Shown: positions 25,327 through 35,300 of the stretch, piece after piece
Position numbering within the stretch: the stretch's first letter is position 1
Layout of the letters: each line of letters begins with the position of its first letter
DNA from: a bacterium
GTDB lineage: Bacteria; Electryoneota; RPQS01
Reading direction: 5' to 3'
NCBI GenBank assembly: GCA_036504735.1
Contig: DASXUQ010000010.1
Location: 186,001-250,000 of the forward strand
DNA length: 64,000 nt
Translations under genes and position numbers: made by a program
The notes under the pieces: model-generated
What the model was told of the DNA's origin: nothing
The model's input: the letters and a program-made list of their open reading frames with translations, nothing else
Database searches by the model: none

Positions 25327-25635
25327 ATGGCCGAGTCTCAACCCAGCCGGGTGGTGAAGGAGCTGCGCGCGGCATACCTGAAATCCCTGGCGGTGAAGAT
25401 GACAGAACTCGCGGAGGCTCTCAAGGCCCGCCAATTTTCCGCGATTGTTCGCCTCGGACACCAACTCAAGGGCTCCGGCCGTTCCTATGGCCTGCCCGAA
25501 ATCTCGGACCTTGGCGCTCGCATGGAAGAGGCCGCCGAAAATCGCCGGCTGACCGTGCTGGAACCCCTGCTGGCCGAGTTCGAGGCGACGATGAACCACG
25601 TCGCCGATGATCAACCTACGTCGGAGAAATCGTGA
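25327..25635 (+). CDS. Histidine phosphotransfer (HPt) protein
   Basis: 102 residues, helical. The active-site motif is LGHQLKGSGRSYG with phosphoacceptor H45, followed by the L-x-D-L-G-x-R-M-E helix typical of HPt domains. HPt proteins pass phosphate between receiver domains. It begins two bases after the response regulator stop and overlaps the next gene by GTGA, so the three are made together. Confidence 0.88.
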   Translation: MAESQPSRVVKELRAAYLKSLAVKMTELAEALKARQFSAIVRLGHQLKGSGRSYGLPEISDLGARMEEAAENRRLTVLEPLLAEFEATMNHVADDQPTSEKS

Positions 25636-27125
25636 GCGAAGTGCGCCCATTGATTATCGTCGCCAATGATGACGCGGATATGCTCCAACTGACGGCGGCG
25701 CAGATCCGCGAATACGGCTACACCAACGTTATCACGGCGGACGACGGCGATGTCGCGGTGGAACGCGCGCGCGAACTCCGCCCCGACGTGGTGATCTCCG
25801 ATGTCTCGATGCCCCGCGTGGACGGTTTTCAAGTCTGCCGGATTCTCAAGTCTCCGCTGTTCAACGGCAGCGAGACCATTCCCGTGATTCTGACGTCCGC
25901 AACCTACCGCGACGTGATCGCCGAACAGGTTGCCCGCAGCGTTAAGGCCTATGCGTATCTCGAGCAGCCGCACGATCCGGCGACGCTCTTTCGCCTCATT
26001 GAGCTGGCGCTGGGGAAGACTCAGCCGGAAATTACCGACCGCCACCTGCTCCGGTACCTCGGAACCATCGCCGTTGTCGATGATGATCCCGATGTCGTCC
26101 GCCTGCTCGAGCATATCCTGCGGTCCGACGGCTGGCGCGTGCTGGTGGCCACCGATGGCGCTCAGGCCAAGCGCCTGATCGAAGAGACGCCCGTGCAGCT
26201 TGTCCTGCTGGATTATCAGATGCCCGATTGCAACGGGCTCGAACTGCTGCGCTGGGTCAAGCAGAAGCGCCCGCAGGCCGTCGCCATTATGATCACGGCC
26301 AACTCCAGCGAAGACGTACTGATTGACCTCATCAAGAGCGGCGCCGATGATTATATCCGCAAACCGTTCGATCTGGACACGGTCAGCGTCGCCTGCCGCA
26401 ATGCGCTCAACAAGTTCAACTTCCTGCGCATCCACGAGCAATTCCAGGAAAAGATCGAGAAGCTCCGGTCCGTAACCGACTACCTCGATCTGGTGATCAA
26501 TCTCAGCCAGGAAGCGATCTTCTCCTGCGATCTGGTGGGCCGCTGCCGCATCTGGAATACCGGCGCGGAAAAGATGTACGGCTACGCCGCCGAGGAGATG
26601 CGCGGTCACATTGTCGACGACTTCCTCGATCCGCCCGACTTCAAGCGCAAGTCGCCAGATGTCATCAAGATCCTCAAGCAGCGCGGCGGCTCGATGGTCG
26701 AGCCGGAGATCATGCGCCGCAAGAAGAGCGGCGAGATCTTCCCCGTATTCGCTACCTATTCGGCCATTTATAATTCCGAAGGGGAGTACATCGGCTTCTC
26801 GGTGATCGAACGTGACGTCACCACCGTGCGCGCGCTCGAAACCGAAAAGATCAAATCTGCTCGTTTGCGGGCTATCACCCAGACGGCCGTGACGGCCAAC
26901 GACCAGATTAATACCCCGCTTGGCGTCATTCTCGGCTACGCGCAGTTCCTGCAGCGCAAGCTCGGGCCTCTGAGCCCTGAAGACACGGCGGCGCTCGAAA
27001 CGATTCAGCAGCAGGTCCTCAAGATCAAGGGGATCATGAACAAGCTCAAACTGATGAGCGATCCCATTGTCAAGAACTACTCCATCGAAGGAGTGACCAT
27101 GCTCGACCTGAATCAGTCCCGCTAA
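25632..27125 (+). CDS. REC-REC-PAS protein with degenerate kinase dimerisation domain
   Basis: 497 residues, GTG start. The first receiver (6-125) keeps D57 but has Q112 where the conserved Lys should be (YLEQPHD). The second receiver (145-258) looks intact, with D194 and K244. A PAS domain follows (280-400). The last 90 residues resemble a HisKA domain, but the H-box reads ANDQINTPLGVILGY with D424 at the place of the phosphorylated His. No ATPase domain follows. It is therefore probably a scaffold or phosphate sink that dimerises, not a kinase. Confidence 0.85.
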   Translation: MSEVRPLIIVANDDADMLQLTAAQIREYGYTNVITADDGDVAVERARELRPDVVISDVSMPRVDGFQVCRILKSPLFNGSETIPVILTSATYRDVIAEQVARSVKAYAYLEQPHDPATLFRLIELALGKTQPEITDRHLLRYLGTIAVVDDDPDVVRLLEHILRSDGWRVLVATDGAQAKRLIEETPVQLVLLDYQMPDCNGLELLRWVKQKRPQAVAIMITANSSEDVLIDLIKSGADDYIRKPFDLDTVSVACRNALNKFNFLRIHEQFQEKIEKLRSVTDYLDLVINLSQEAIFSCDLVGRCRIWNTGAEKMYGYAAEEMRGHIVDDFLDPPDFKRKSPDVIKILKQRGGSMVEPEIMRRKKSGEIFPVFATYSAIYNSEGEYIGFSVIERDVTTVRALETEKIKSARLRAITQTAVTANDQINTPLGVILGYAQFLQRKLGPLSPEDTAALETIQQQVLKIKGIMNKLKLMSDPIVKNYSIEGVTMLDLNQSR

Positions 27126-27164
27126 TCCCGATTCGCAATCAGTACAACACAAATAGGGTGCTCT

Positions 27165-27530
27165 ATGGAAACGTTGAAAAAAAAGGTGCTGGTGGTGGAT
27201 GATGACGAGGTCATCCGCGATCTACTCATTAACTTCCTGAAGTTCTCCGGTTACGAGGGAACGGGTGCACCCAACGGTCAAGCCGCGCTGGATATCGTGC
27301 TGGTCGATCCGCCGGATATGATCATCACCGACATCCACATGCCGTTCATGAACGGCTTCCAGTTGCTGCGCGCCGTCAAACGGGTCAATCCTGACTTGCC
27401 CGTGGTGTTTATCACCGGCTTTGCCCACTTCCGCCGCTTCTTTGCCGACAAGACGGCCCGGGCGGACGGATTCCTCGAGAAACCCTTCTCGCTGGAAGCT
27501 ATCGACAGCCTGGTGAAGAAGTTTCTGTAA
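27165..27530 (+). CDS. Stand-alone response regulator
   Basis: 121 residues, one receiver domain: acidic D12-D14, phosphoacceptor D56 (IITDIHMPFMNG), VFITGF at the Thr position and K in FLEKPFS. It lacks an output domain. An AGGG site lies 9 bases before the ATG. It follows the scaffold-like gene after 39 bases and is probably the last gene of that transcript. Confidence 0.93.
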   Translation: METLKKKVLVVDDDEVIRDLLINFLKFSGYEGTGAPNGQAALDIVLVDPPDMIITDIHMPFMNGFQLLRAVKRVNPDLPVVFITGFAHFRRFFADKTARADGFLEKPFSLEAIDSLVKKFL

Positions 27531-27646
27531 ACCGGACGCATTCACTGGCCGAATCGTCAGGGCACCCGGTCCGCGTCATTCTGTCGCCGGTGGGTGCCTT
27601 TTGCCGCTTGTTGAAGGGGCGGTTTGGAGCTACACCTCGAGCCCTA

Positions 27647-27677
27647 TTGACTATCTGGCTCATAATGAATATATTTG
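27647..27677 (+). promoter_or_regulatory. Promoter TTGACT-N17-TATATT(TG) before the REC-PAS kinase
   Basis: TTGACT at 27647 and TATATT at 27670, spaced 17 bases, match both the sigma-70 pattern and the Bacteroidota pattern TTG-N20-TAnnTTTG. The expected start of transcription (about 27682) is within two bases of the ATG at 27684. Confidence 0.7.
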
Positions 27678-27683
27678 ACCCAT

Positions 27684-29645
27684 ATGGAAAGCCGTGAACT
27701 GCTTATTATTGATGATGACGAGTCGATCCACAAGGTGCTTGTGGACTATCTCTGCTCGCGGGGGTTCAGTGTCTACTCGGCCTTTAATGGGCGGGAAGGA
27801 CTGGACCTGCTCCGCCGTCATCCCAGCATCCATCTGGTCATTACCGACGTCCGGATTCCCGGTGCGGACGGGCTTGAAGTCCTGACACAGATCAAACAGC
27901 GCTACCCGCAGATGCAGGTGGTGCTGATGACCGCGTTCAGTGACAAGAACCTCGCCATCCGGGCCTTCCGCCAAGGCGCCGACGACTTCCTCGAAAAGCC
28001 GTTTCATCTTGATGATCTGGGCGAGGTTCTCGAACGCAGCGTGAGTCGGCAGCATCTCCGCTCGCTTTCGCGCCGCTGGCGGCAACTGCTCGAACACCTG
28101 CCCCTCGGTCTGGTGATCTGTTCGCCCGACGGCATGGTGGAGGGGGTAACCCCTGCCGCCCAGCTTCTTCTGAACAGCTCGCTGGAGGATATCGTCGGCC
28201 GGCCGCTGTGGGAGGTTCCCGGGCTGGAAGCCGCGAAGACCTTTCAGCCGCAAGACACCCCCGGCACGCAGTCTGAGGTGATTGAGGTCAGTATCTGCGG
28301 ACGCTGGATCGTCGTGCAGCCTGTCGAAACCGGCCTCGGCTCCGATATCGTCTCGACGTTCTTCGTGGTCTCGGATATCACGGAAGAGAAGGCGCTGCAA
28401 AGCGAACTCTCCAATTTGTCCAAGGAGTTCGAGGCCCGCGTCGAAGAGCGAACGCAGAACCTGATTACGGAACTGGAGTTTTCCCAGCAACTGCTCGACA
28501 CCGCCGGTGTGCTGATTGCCGTGCTTGACGGCGAGGGCAAGCTGGTGCGGCTCAACAAGTTTGCCGAGGAGATTTCGCGCTTCAACCGCCGCGAAGCCGA
28601 GCATGTCTTTTCGCATTTTGTCCAGCATCCCGAGTCGCCGCTCTCCCGTATCTTTGATCCGCGTTCCACTGAGGAGCTGGCCGGACTGATTGCCGATCTG
28701 CCCACGCGCGACGGCTCCATGCGCATCATCTCCTGGAGCACACGCAACTTCGTCTCGCGCCAGGGCATGAAGGGCCGGCTGATTGTCGGGATCGACGTCA
28801 CCGAGCAGAAACAGCTCGAGTCCATGCTCAAGAGCTACAATGTGCAGCTCGAGAACATGGTCGAATCGCGCTCGCTCGAACTTCGCAAAAAGGACGCGCA
28901 GCTCATCCACACCGCGCGTTTGGCGTCCCTTGGCGAAATCGCCGCCGGCATCACGCACGAAATGAAGCAGCCGCTGAATGTGATCTCCATTACCGCCGAT
29001 CTCATCAAGCTGCTGCACAAGAACCGCACGCTGACCGACGATCTGCTGCTCTCCAATCTCGAGAAGATCCGCCGCACGGTCGACCGCATGGCGACCACTA
29101 TGAATCACCTGCGCGGCTTCACGCATATCGATTCGGCCAACTTCAAGCCGTTCCGTATTCAGGAAGCGGTGGATGGGGCACTGTCCATCATTGGCCAGCA
29201 GATCCGCCTCGACGATATCGACATCAGCCTGGAAATGCCCGATCAACTCCCCAAGATCCAGGGAGAGCTTCATCAGATCGAGCAGGTGCTGGTCAACCTG
29301 ATGCAGAATGCCCGCGATGCCATTGTCGGCAAAATGCAGGCAATGGAAGCCACGGGCACGATGGATGGCGCACCCAAACGTCTGGCGGTGCGCGGCGGCG
29401 CAAGGAACAATGGCCGCGAAGTTTATGTAGAAGTGGAAGACACCGGTTCGGGCGTGGACGCGGCCATCCGCGAACGCATCTTCGAACCGTTTTTCACCAC
29501 CAAGGAAGCGGATCGCGGCACAGGACTCGGCCTGTCGATCAGCATGAACATTGTTCAGTCCCACGGGGGTGCGGTCGAACTGGAAAGCACTCCCGGCCAG
29601 GGCAGCACGTTTCGCGTGATCTTTCCCGCGGCCCCGTCGGAGTAA
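27684..29645 (+). CDS. REC-PAS-PAS histidine kinase
   Basis: 653 residues. Receiver at 5-118 with D55 and K in LEKPFHL; PAS-like segments at about 130-235 and 265-375; long coiled coils at 235-265 and 375-410. The HisKA H-box has H425 in AGITHEMKQPLNV. The ATPase has NLMQNARDAI, EDTGSGV and GTGLGLSIS. It belongs to the NtrB/ZraS-like HK4 class and is probably cytosolic. An alternative TTG start (27675) would lie inside the promoter, so ATG 27684 is used. No ribosome site precedes it, which fits a leaderless mRNA. It has its own promoter, so it is separate from the upstream cluster. Confidence 0.92.
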   Translation: MESRELLIIDDDESIHKVLVDYLCSRGFSVYSAFNGREGLDLLRRHPSIHLVITDVRIPGADGLEVLTQIKQRYPQMQVVLMTAFSDKNLAIRAFRQGADDFLEKPFHLDDLGEVLERSVSRQHLRSLSRRWRQLLEHLPLGLVICSPDGMVEGVTPAAQLLLNSSLEDIVGRPLWEVPGLEAAKTFQPQDTPGTQSEVIEVSICGRWIVVQPVETGLGSDIVSTFFVVSDITEEKALQSELSNLSKEFEARVEERTQNLITELEFSQQLLDTAGVLIAVLDGEGKLVRLNKFAEEISRFNRREAEHVFSHFVQHPESPLSRIFDPRSTEELAGLIADLPTRDGSMRIISWSTRNFVSRQGMKGRLIVGIDVTEQKQLESMLKSYNVQLENMVESRSLELRKKDAQLIHTARLASLGEIAAGITHEMKQPLNVISITADLIKLLHKNRTLTDDLLLSNLEKIRRTVDRMATTMNHLRGFTHIDSANFKPFRIQEAVDGALSIIGQQIRLDDIDISLEMPDQLPKIQGELHQIEQVLVNLMQNARDAIVGKMQAMEATGTMDGAPKRLAVRGGARNNGREVYVEVEDTGSGVDAAIRERIFEPFFTTKEADRGTGLGLSISMNIVQSHGGAVELESTPGQGSTFRVIFPAAPSE

Positions 29646-29709
29646 CGCGCGGTGGCGGGTGGAGTTCGCGCCTCCCATTTCCTTGCTCTGTAACCAGATT
29701 AGGTTGAAC

Positions 29710-30312
29710 GTGGGAACTGACTTTTCCTGGCTCATCAATATGGACCGCGCCGCGTTCGAGGTCCTCAATAAGACGTTCACCAGCCGTCTGTTCGACTCGC
29801 TGATGCCTGTCGTCTCCAACATGCTGGTCTGGGTGGTGCCCTTGGGCATCGCGTGGGTGGTGTTCTTCTTCTTCACCGACCGCCGCGGCAAGATTGTCGC
29901 CCTCTGCTGCTTCGTGGTCATTGCGGCCACCGACCAGCTCTCATCGCACGTCGTCAAGCCCGCTGTGCAGCGCGTCCGGCCATGCAACGTGGTACCGGAA
30001 GCGCGGCTCTACAAGGACGGACAATGGCAAACCACCGACAAATTTGCCCTGACCACCTATGTCCACTCGTACAGTTTTCCTTCCAGTCATGCGGCCAATA
30101 TCGCGGGGCAGGCGATGTACTGGGGCTACTTCTATCCGGAAATCAGCCCCCTGCTGGCCGCTGCTGCGTTGCTGGTAGGTTTCAGCCGCATCTATCTCGG
30201 CATGCACTGGCCGTTTGATGTGCTGTCCGGCTATCTGCTGGGCATCGCCGTCGCCCTGACCATTGCCTACCCGTTGCGGGCCTGGGTGTTGCCGCGAGAT
30301 GAGAACCGATAA
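29710..30312 (+). CDS. PAP2-family membrane phosphatase
   Basis: About 200 residues with five to six membrane spans. The three phosphatase motifs are present: KPAVQRVRP (KxxxxxxRP), FPSSHAAN (PSGH-type) and SRIYLGMHWPFDVLSGY (SRx5Hx3D). Family members dephosphorylate undecaprenyl diphosphate, phosphatidylglycerol phosphate or lipid A at the membrane's outer face. The start is uncertain: GTG 29710 is chosen because it gives the usual short N-terminus before the first helix; GTG 29659 and ATG 29740 are alternatives. Confidence 0.88.
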   Translation: MGTDFSWLINMDRAAFEVLNKTFTSRLFDSLMPVVSNMLVWVVPLGIAWVVFFFFTDRRGKIVALCCFVVIAATDQLSSHVVKPAVQRVRPCNVVPEARLYKDGQWQTTDKFALTTYVHSYSFPSSHAANIAGQAMYWGYFYPEISPLLAAAALLVGFSRIYLGMHWPFDVLSGYLLGIAVALTIAYPLRAWVLPRDENR

Positions 30313-30318
30313 CAAAAA

Positions 30319-30343
30319 AGAACCCCGATGCTATCGGGGTTCT
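30319..30343. terminator. Terminator between PAP2 gene and a convergent gene
   Basis: AGAACCCCGAT (30319-30329) and ATCGGGGTTCT (30333-30343) form an 11-bp stem with a 3-base loop. The A-tract at 30314-30319 becomes a T-run on the minus strand, so it works best for the minus-strand gene but can also end the PAP2 transcript. Confidence 0.85.
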
Positions 30344-30372
30344 CACATTTGTGGAAGAGTCGGACGGGTGGT

Positions 30373-30774
30373 TCAGCGGAACATGGCTTTGATCGAGCCC
30401 CACGTGTGCTGCACTGCCGAGAAAGACAGGGACACTTCCCGGATATCGCTATACCGGTACGTTCCGTCCCGGTCTACCATCTTCAGACGGTAGTAAAACA
30501 TGCGCTGATTGTCGGCATCCAGCGGGCTGATATCGGAGAACTCATACTGCGAGTAGGAGCCCTTCGCATTGATCTGCCCAACCGTGAAAAAGGTCCGGGC
30601 ATCCGCCGAACGCTCGATCACGAACATCTGGAAATTCTCTTCGAGGCCGGTGGACCATTCAAGCTGGCTATGATCTACAACCGGAAATACGCGAAAGTCT
30701 GTCAGTTCAATGGCCGCCATTCCAGCGGCGGCACATCCTAACAACAATAGAAACAAAAGGGTATACTTATACAT
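30373..30774 (-). CDS. Small secreted protein, fibronectin-like fold (hypothetical)
   Basis: 133 residues from the ATG at 30774, chosen because GGGAGG lies 9 bases upstream and a signal peptide (YKYTLLFLLLLGCAAAGMA) follows at once. The mature part has LEWSTGLEENFQMFVIERS and FYYRLKMVDRDGTYRYS. Such W-x-T-x-x-E-x-x-x-x-F-x-I-E-R-S patterns are typical of short beta-sandwich modules in secreted FCB proteins, usually next to a type IX sorting tail. Here no sorting tail follows. Function unknown. A promoter precedes it. Confidence 0.75.
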   Translation of the reverse strand: MYKYTLLFLLLLGCAAAGMAAIELTDFRVFPVVDHSQLEWSTGLEENFQMFVIERSADARTFFTVGQINAKGSYSQYEFSDISPLDADNQRMFYYRLKMVDRDGTYRYSDIREVSLSFSAVQHTWGSIKAMFR

Positions 30775-30805
30775 GGAAGAAACCTCCCTGTTCTTCAACA
30801 ATCAG

Positions 30806-30834
30806 AAGTTACCGATTAATCTTCAAATTGTCAA
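30806..30834 (-). promoter_or_regulatory. Sigma-70-type promoter of the small secreted protein
   Basis: On the minus strand TTGACA (30834-30829) and TAACTT (30811-30806) are 17 bases apart. The predicted transcript starts about 25 bases before the ATG at 30774 and would include the GGGAGG ribosome site. Confidence 0.6.
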
Positions 30835-30852
30835 GTACCTTAGGACAGCAAG

Positions 30853-32256
30853 ATGAAGTTAACCTTTCACGGGGCATCCGGCGAAGTGACGGGGTCCCAA
30901 TATGTCTTTGAAGTTGGCGGTCGACGGGTTCTGATGGAATGTGGTCTCTTTCAGGGGCGGCGCCAAGAGGCGTACGACAAGAACCGCCATCCCGACTACG
31001 ACGCCCGCTCCCTGAATGCCGTCGTGCTTAGCCATGCCCATCTTGATCACAGCGGCAATCTGCCGCGGCTGGCAAGTCTCGGCTACAACGGGCCGGTGTT
31101 TATGACTCCGATCACAGCGGACCTTTGTGATCCCATGCTGCGGGACTCGGCGCATGTGCAGCTTAAGGATTTGGAATTTGTCAACAAGCTCCATCGTCGC
31201 AAAGGCCGTCCGGCCTTCAACCCACTGTACACGATGGAAGATGCCGAGCAGATCCTGACCCAATTTCAACCCCGTCCCCTGCGTCAGACCTTTGATGTGG
31301 TGCCGGGAGTGCGGGCGACGTTTATCAATGCGGGGCACGTGCTGGGTTCAGCGCAGATCATTCTGGATCTGGAAGAGCATGGCCGCCACCTGAGACTGGG
31401 CTTTACAGGAGACCTTGGCCGTTCGCAACTCCCGGTACTCAAAGACCCGGATCATCTGACCGATGTGGACGTGCTGATGACCGAAACCACCTATGGCAAC
31501 CGTGATCACGATCCGATCACCGAGAGCGGGCCGCAGTTGTTGGAGGTGATTCTCTCGACGTATGCCAAGCGCGGCAAAGTGATCATCCCGTCGTTTGCCC
31601 TCGAACGCACACAGGAGTTGCTGTTCCTGCTGGCCGAGATGCGCTCTTCAGGAAAGCTGCCAAAGGATATGCCGGTCTATGTGGACAGTCCGCTGGCGGT
31701 CAAATGCACGGAGATCTTTGCCCGCCATAAGGAAGCTTACGATCCGGAGACGCAGGCCTTGATCAAGAGTGGCATCAATCCCTTCGACTTTCCGGGCCTG
31801 CATTTTACCCAGTCGGTGGAGCAGTCGAAGGCTCTGAATGTGGCTGGGCAGCCGATGATCATTCTGGCGGCTTCGGGCATGATGGAAGCGGGGCGGATTC
31901 TGCACCACCTGCACAACAATATCGAGGATCCTCACAGCACGATTCTGATCGTGTCCTATCAGGCAGAACATACCTTAGGAAGACGTATAGCAGAACGTAT
32001 GCCGGAAGTGAACATCTTCGGTGAACCGCACAAATTACGCGCGCGGGTGAAGATACTCAACACTTTTTCTGGTCATGCGGGCAAAACGGATCTTTTAGCC
32101 AACGTTCGGATGGTGAAAGAGACGTCTCCACGGCTGAAAACGGTCTATTTGGTCCATGGTGAAGAGTCCCAAGCCGTGCCGTTCATGCAGACCCTGCAAA
32201 GTTGGCACGCGTTCGACTGTGTTTACCCCAAAAGAGGGGAGACCGTAGAACTCTAA
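30853..32256 (+). CDS. Metallo-beta-lactamase/beta-CASP RNA-processing hydrolase
   Basis: 467 residues. The MBL metal site is H61-x-H63-x-D65-H66 (SHAHLDHSG), with H of NAGHVLGS and the GFTGDLG strand. The beta-CASP part has TETTYGNR, PSFALERTQELL and the final FSGHAGKTDLL His. This is the CPSF73-like ‘RNA specificity domain’ architecture found in bacteria and archaea; members act as endo- or 5'-exonucleases on RNA. It is monocistronic here: divergent promoter on one side, strong terminator on the other. Confidence 0.9.
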   Translation: MKLTFHGASGEVTGSQYVFEVGGRRVLMECGLFQGRRQEAYDKNRHPDYDARSLNAVVLSHAHLDHSGNLPRLASLGYNGPVFMTPITADLCDPMLRDSAHVQLKDLEFVNKLHRRKGRPAFNPLYTMEDAEQILTQFQPRPLRQTFDVVPGVRATFINAGHVLGSAQIILDLEEHGRHLRLGFTGDLGRSQLPVLKDPDHLTDVDVLMTETTYGNRDHDPITESGPQLLEVILSTYAKRGKVIIPSFALERTQELLFLLAEMRSSGKLPKDMPVYVDSPLAVKCTEIFARHKEAYDPETQALIKSGINPFDFPGLHFTQSVEQSKALNVAGQPMIILAASGMMEAGRILHHLHNNIEDPHSTILIVSYQAEHTLGRRIAERMPEVNIFGEPHKLRARVKILNTFSGHAGKTDLLANVRMVKETSPRLKTVYLVHGEESQAVPFMQTLQSWHAFDCVYPKRGETVEL

Positions 32257-32281
32257 GGTTTGAACATTGAACCGGAAACGG

Positions 32282-32311
32282 CAAAGCCCCGGCTTTTGGG
32301 CCGGGGCTTTG
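32282..32311. terminator. Bidirectional terminator between convergent genes
   Basis: CAAAGCCCCGGC (32282-32293) pairs over 12 bases with 32300-32311, with short T-runs on both sides. It separates the beta-CASP gene (+) from the subtilase gene (-). Confidence 0.85.
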
Positions 32312-32335
32312 TGCATGCAGGAAATGGCGACGGGG

Positions 32336-35300
32336 TTACTTTAGCAGCATCAGTTTTTGGGTTTCGACGTGGGTTCCAGCCTGGAAGCGGTAGAAATAGA
32401 CGCCGGAGGACGCGCTTTCACCCGACCAACTGTAGGTGTGGGAGCCAGCTTTCATTGGCTGATTGACCAGCGTGGCCACCTTCTGGCCCAACAGGTTGAA
32501 CACATCGAGCCGCACGGCGGCATCGGCGGTGAGTTCAAACTGGATGTTTACCGTATTGTTGAAGGGATTGGGATAAGCCTTGCAGAGTTTCTCCGACTGC
32601 ACCACGGGTTGGCTATCGAGGACTTCCTGATCGGACGGGCGGCCCATGCGATGATTCAGACGGTCATAGAAGTCAGACAAACGCCGGTGAGCGGATGCGG
32701 GTGTGCTTTGGACCTGCGGCCCGCCTGTAGAAAGCAGGGACACGATGTCAGACGCCACGGCGGCCCACAGGCTGTCCTCGCCTGCCGGTTCGGCCAGAAT
32801 CGTCTGCAACTCGGTCGTAGCCGCAACGTAGTTCTGCGCGGCAATGAGCGCCCAGACCGCTTCGCGCCGTCCGGCATACCTTACGGCCATCGGGCGGGTC
32901 GTATCGGCCCAAAGAGTGTACAGCGAATCAAAGAGCACTGTGCCCGAAGGGACGGTGTGCAGGCCCGTCCGCAAGGCTCCACGCGCGGCCCAAAGCGCGG
33001 CTTCATCGTCAGGATATTGATCCAGCATGGCGCGGTAGCCTTCGCTGGCCGTGCTGTAGCTGCTGTTCAGTTCGCTGGCGGCCGCATCGGAATAGGCGGC
33101 GAAGGCCGGGTCTTTCTCGGTAATGATCAGGGTTCCGCAGGTGGTACCGCTGGCGGAGGGTTGGCCAACAAACCCGGTCGTCGGGCAGAAGTGCTTGTTC
33201 GTGGAACTGGGTGCGGAATTGTCCGGCTCGAAGTAGTTTTCCTTGACATTGTGTTGCTTCACGATTCGGCAGCGCTGACTGACATCGTACATGTACGTGC
33301 CGTTGACGTCAAAATGGAAAGTATTGAAGCCGGAGTTCAGCAGCGGGTAGGACGTGGACAGGTAAACCAGCGGCGCAAAGCCTGCCGGTGGATCCTCGCA
33401 AATGCACGTGAATCCGCACGACCCGCACCAGAGGGCACTCTGGCCGGCTCCCACATAGTTGCCGGCGGAGGCCTGGCCGTACTGGTTCAGGACGATGTTG
33501 GCGGCGTTCTCGCACTTGATCTGATAGGGGAGATTCAGCGCAATGCGGTTGCAGGTCAGGCGGGCAGTGGTGGTATTGAAGTAGCAGCCCGCGATCGGCG
33601 ATGTTCCGGTGCCGTTGCTCACGATGGTATTGTGGTCAAACAGCGCCGCTTCGCCGGTGTTCGGATCGTCGCCCACCCAAAAGACACCGCCCCGGCCACA
33701 GTTGCGGATCGTGTTGTGGGTGATCGTGCCCTGACTGGTCGCGCCGCGAATGCCGTAATTCGTGCAGGCTTCGATCAGGTTGCTGTCCACCAGCATGTTG
33801 GCGCTGGAAATGTCCAGCCCCACGCCGCAATCATAAAGGTGGGAATTGTTGACGACGCAGCCCGGAGTCGGCTTATAGACGAAGATTCCGCCGCCGCGCA
33901 CGACACCATAGCTCATCATCAGGCTCGACTGATAGCCGTGAACGTTAATGGGACCCCACGTGCCGGTGCCGCTGGGCTCGAGCCGAACCGAGTCCGACGC
34001 CGTTCCGTTGACCACCAGTGTCCCCAGCACTTCGAGCGTCGCGCCCGGCCCGAAGGTCAGCCGGACTCCCGGTTGCAGCGTCAAGGTTTTTCCCGCCGGG
34101 ACAATCAAGCCGCCTTCGATGTAATAGGGGCTGTCACCTGAACCGGCGTAATTGGGGCTGTGCGGATCGTAAATATGGGGACGGATCGTCAAGTTAGTCG
34201 CCAGCGTCTTTACGCCGGGTGCGCGCAGCAAGGCTTTGAAGGCGTTGACACGACCGTAGCCGGAGACCGTATCCGGGCCGGGCTGAAGAATATCATCGGC
34301 GCTCTGCTCGAGAATACTCCTGATTTGTGACGCGGATAAGGTTGAATCATAGGACTTAAGCAGACCCGCAATACCTGCCACGGCAGGAGAGGACATAGAA
34401 GTGCCCTCCATATATTGGACCAGTTCTGCGGGGTACTCCGTGCACATCCATCTGCAACTATCTTCCGCATGCGGAGCACGATCCGATACAATGTCCATGC
34501 AAGCATCATTGGAGCAATCTCCCAAACCACCGCCGGGTGCGGCTACGGTAACGCTATGTCCAGCACGGGAATGAAAGCAGCCTGTATGCGTACACGACTC
34601 CCCTTCCAGTCGCTCATCGTTGGGATTTGTACCGGCGATAGCAAGCACATAGGATCGCCCAGCATCATCGGCAAGGTTGGCAGGATAGTCGCAGTCCGTA
34701 CCGCCAAGTTCGTTACCGCAAGCGAATGCCAAGAGCGCACCGTGCTGACCGGCGGCGTCTATGGCTACGTCAAGGGCCGGATTATCGTGCACAGGGACAC
34801 TATAGCTGATGTTGAGGATCTGAGCGTGCCGGGAAACGTCGGCGTGAGTAATACAGACGGCCATTGTCCAGGCATCCGGGTCGTTTTGATAGACCATCTT
34901 CACAATTAATCCGGTGCAGGCCGGGCAAACGCCGACAACCCCATAGCTATTCTCCTCAGCTAAAGCAATCCCGGCCACATGTGTGCCGTGACCTCTAACA
35001 TCGTCAAATGCCCGTTCCGGGAAAGGCGGATTACCATAACTGGGGTAACCTAAGGTATCGAGGATGATGCGTGTTGAGTCAGCAAGATCTGGATGCGTCA
35101 ATACGCTATCGTAGGTTGGCACCCCTGTGTCCAGAATTGCAAGTCTGGTTGACCGCGAGCCACGGCAAATAGCATGTGCTTCCTCGATCATCATATCCGC
35201 GCCAATCGTGCCTCCCCCTTGGCCAGTGTTCTTAAAACTCCATTGAAGACTCCAGCACGAATCTGCGGTTTGAGGGTGGAAGATAATATCCGGGCAACAG

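Noticed and set aside
27675-27683. TTG start for the REC-PAS kinase
   Set aside because: It falls within the -10 element TATATTTG and adds only three residues; ATG 27684 fits the predicted transcription start.
32357-34141. 594-codon plus-strand frame opposite the subtilase gene
   Set aside because: Mirror frame of a well-supported secreted protease; no ribosome site and no recognisable domain.
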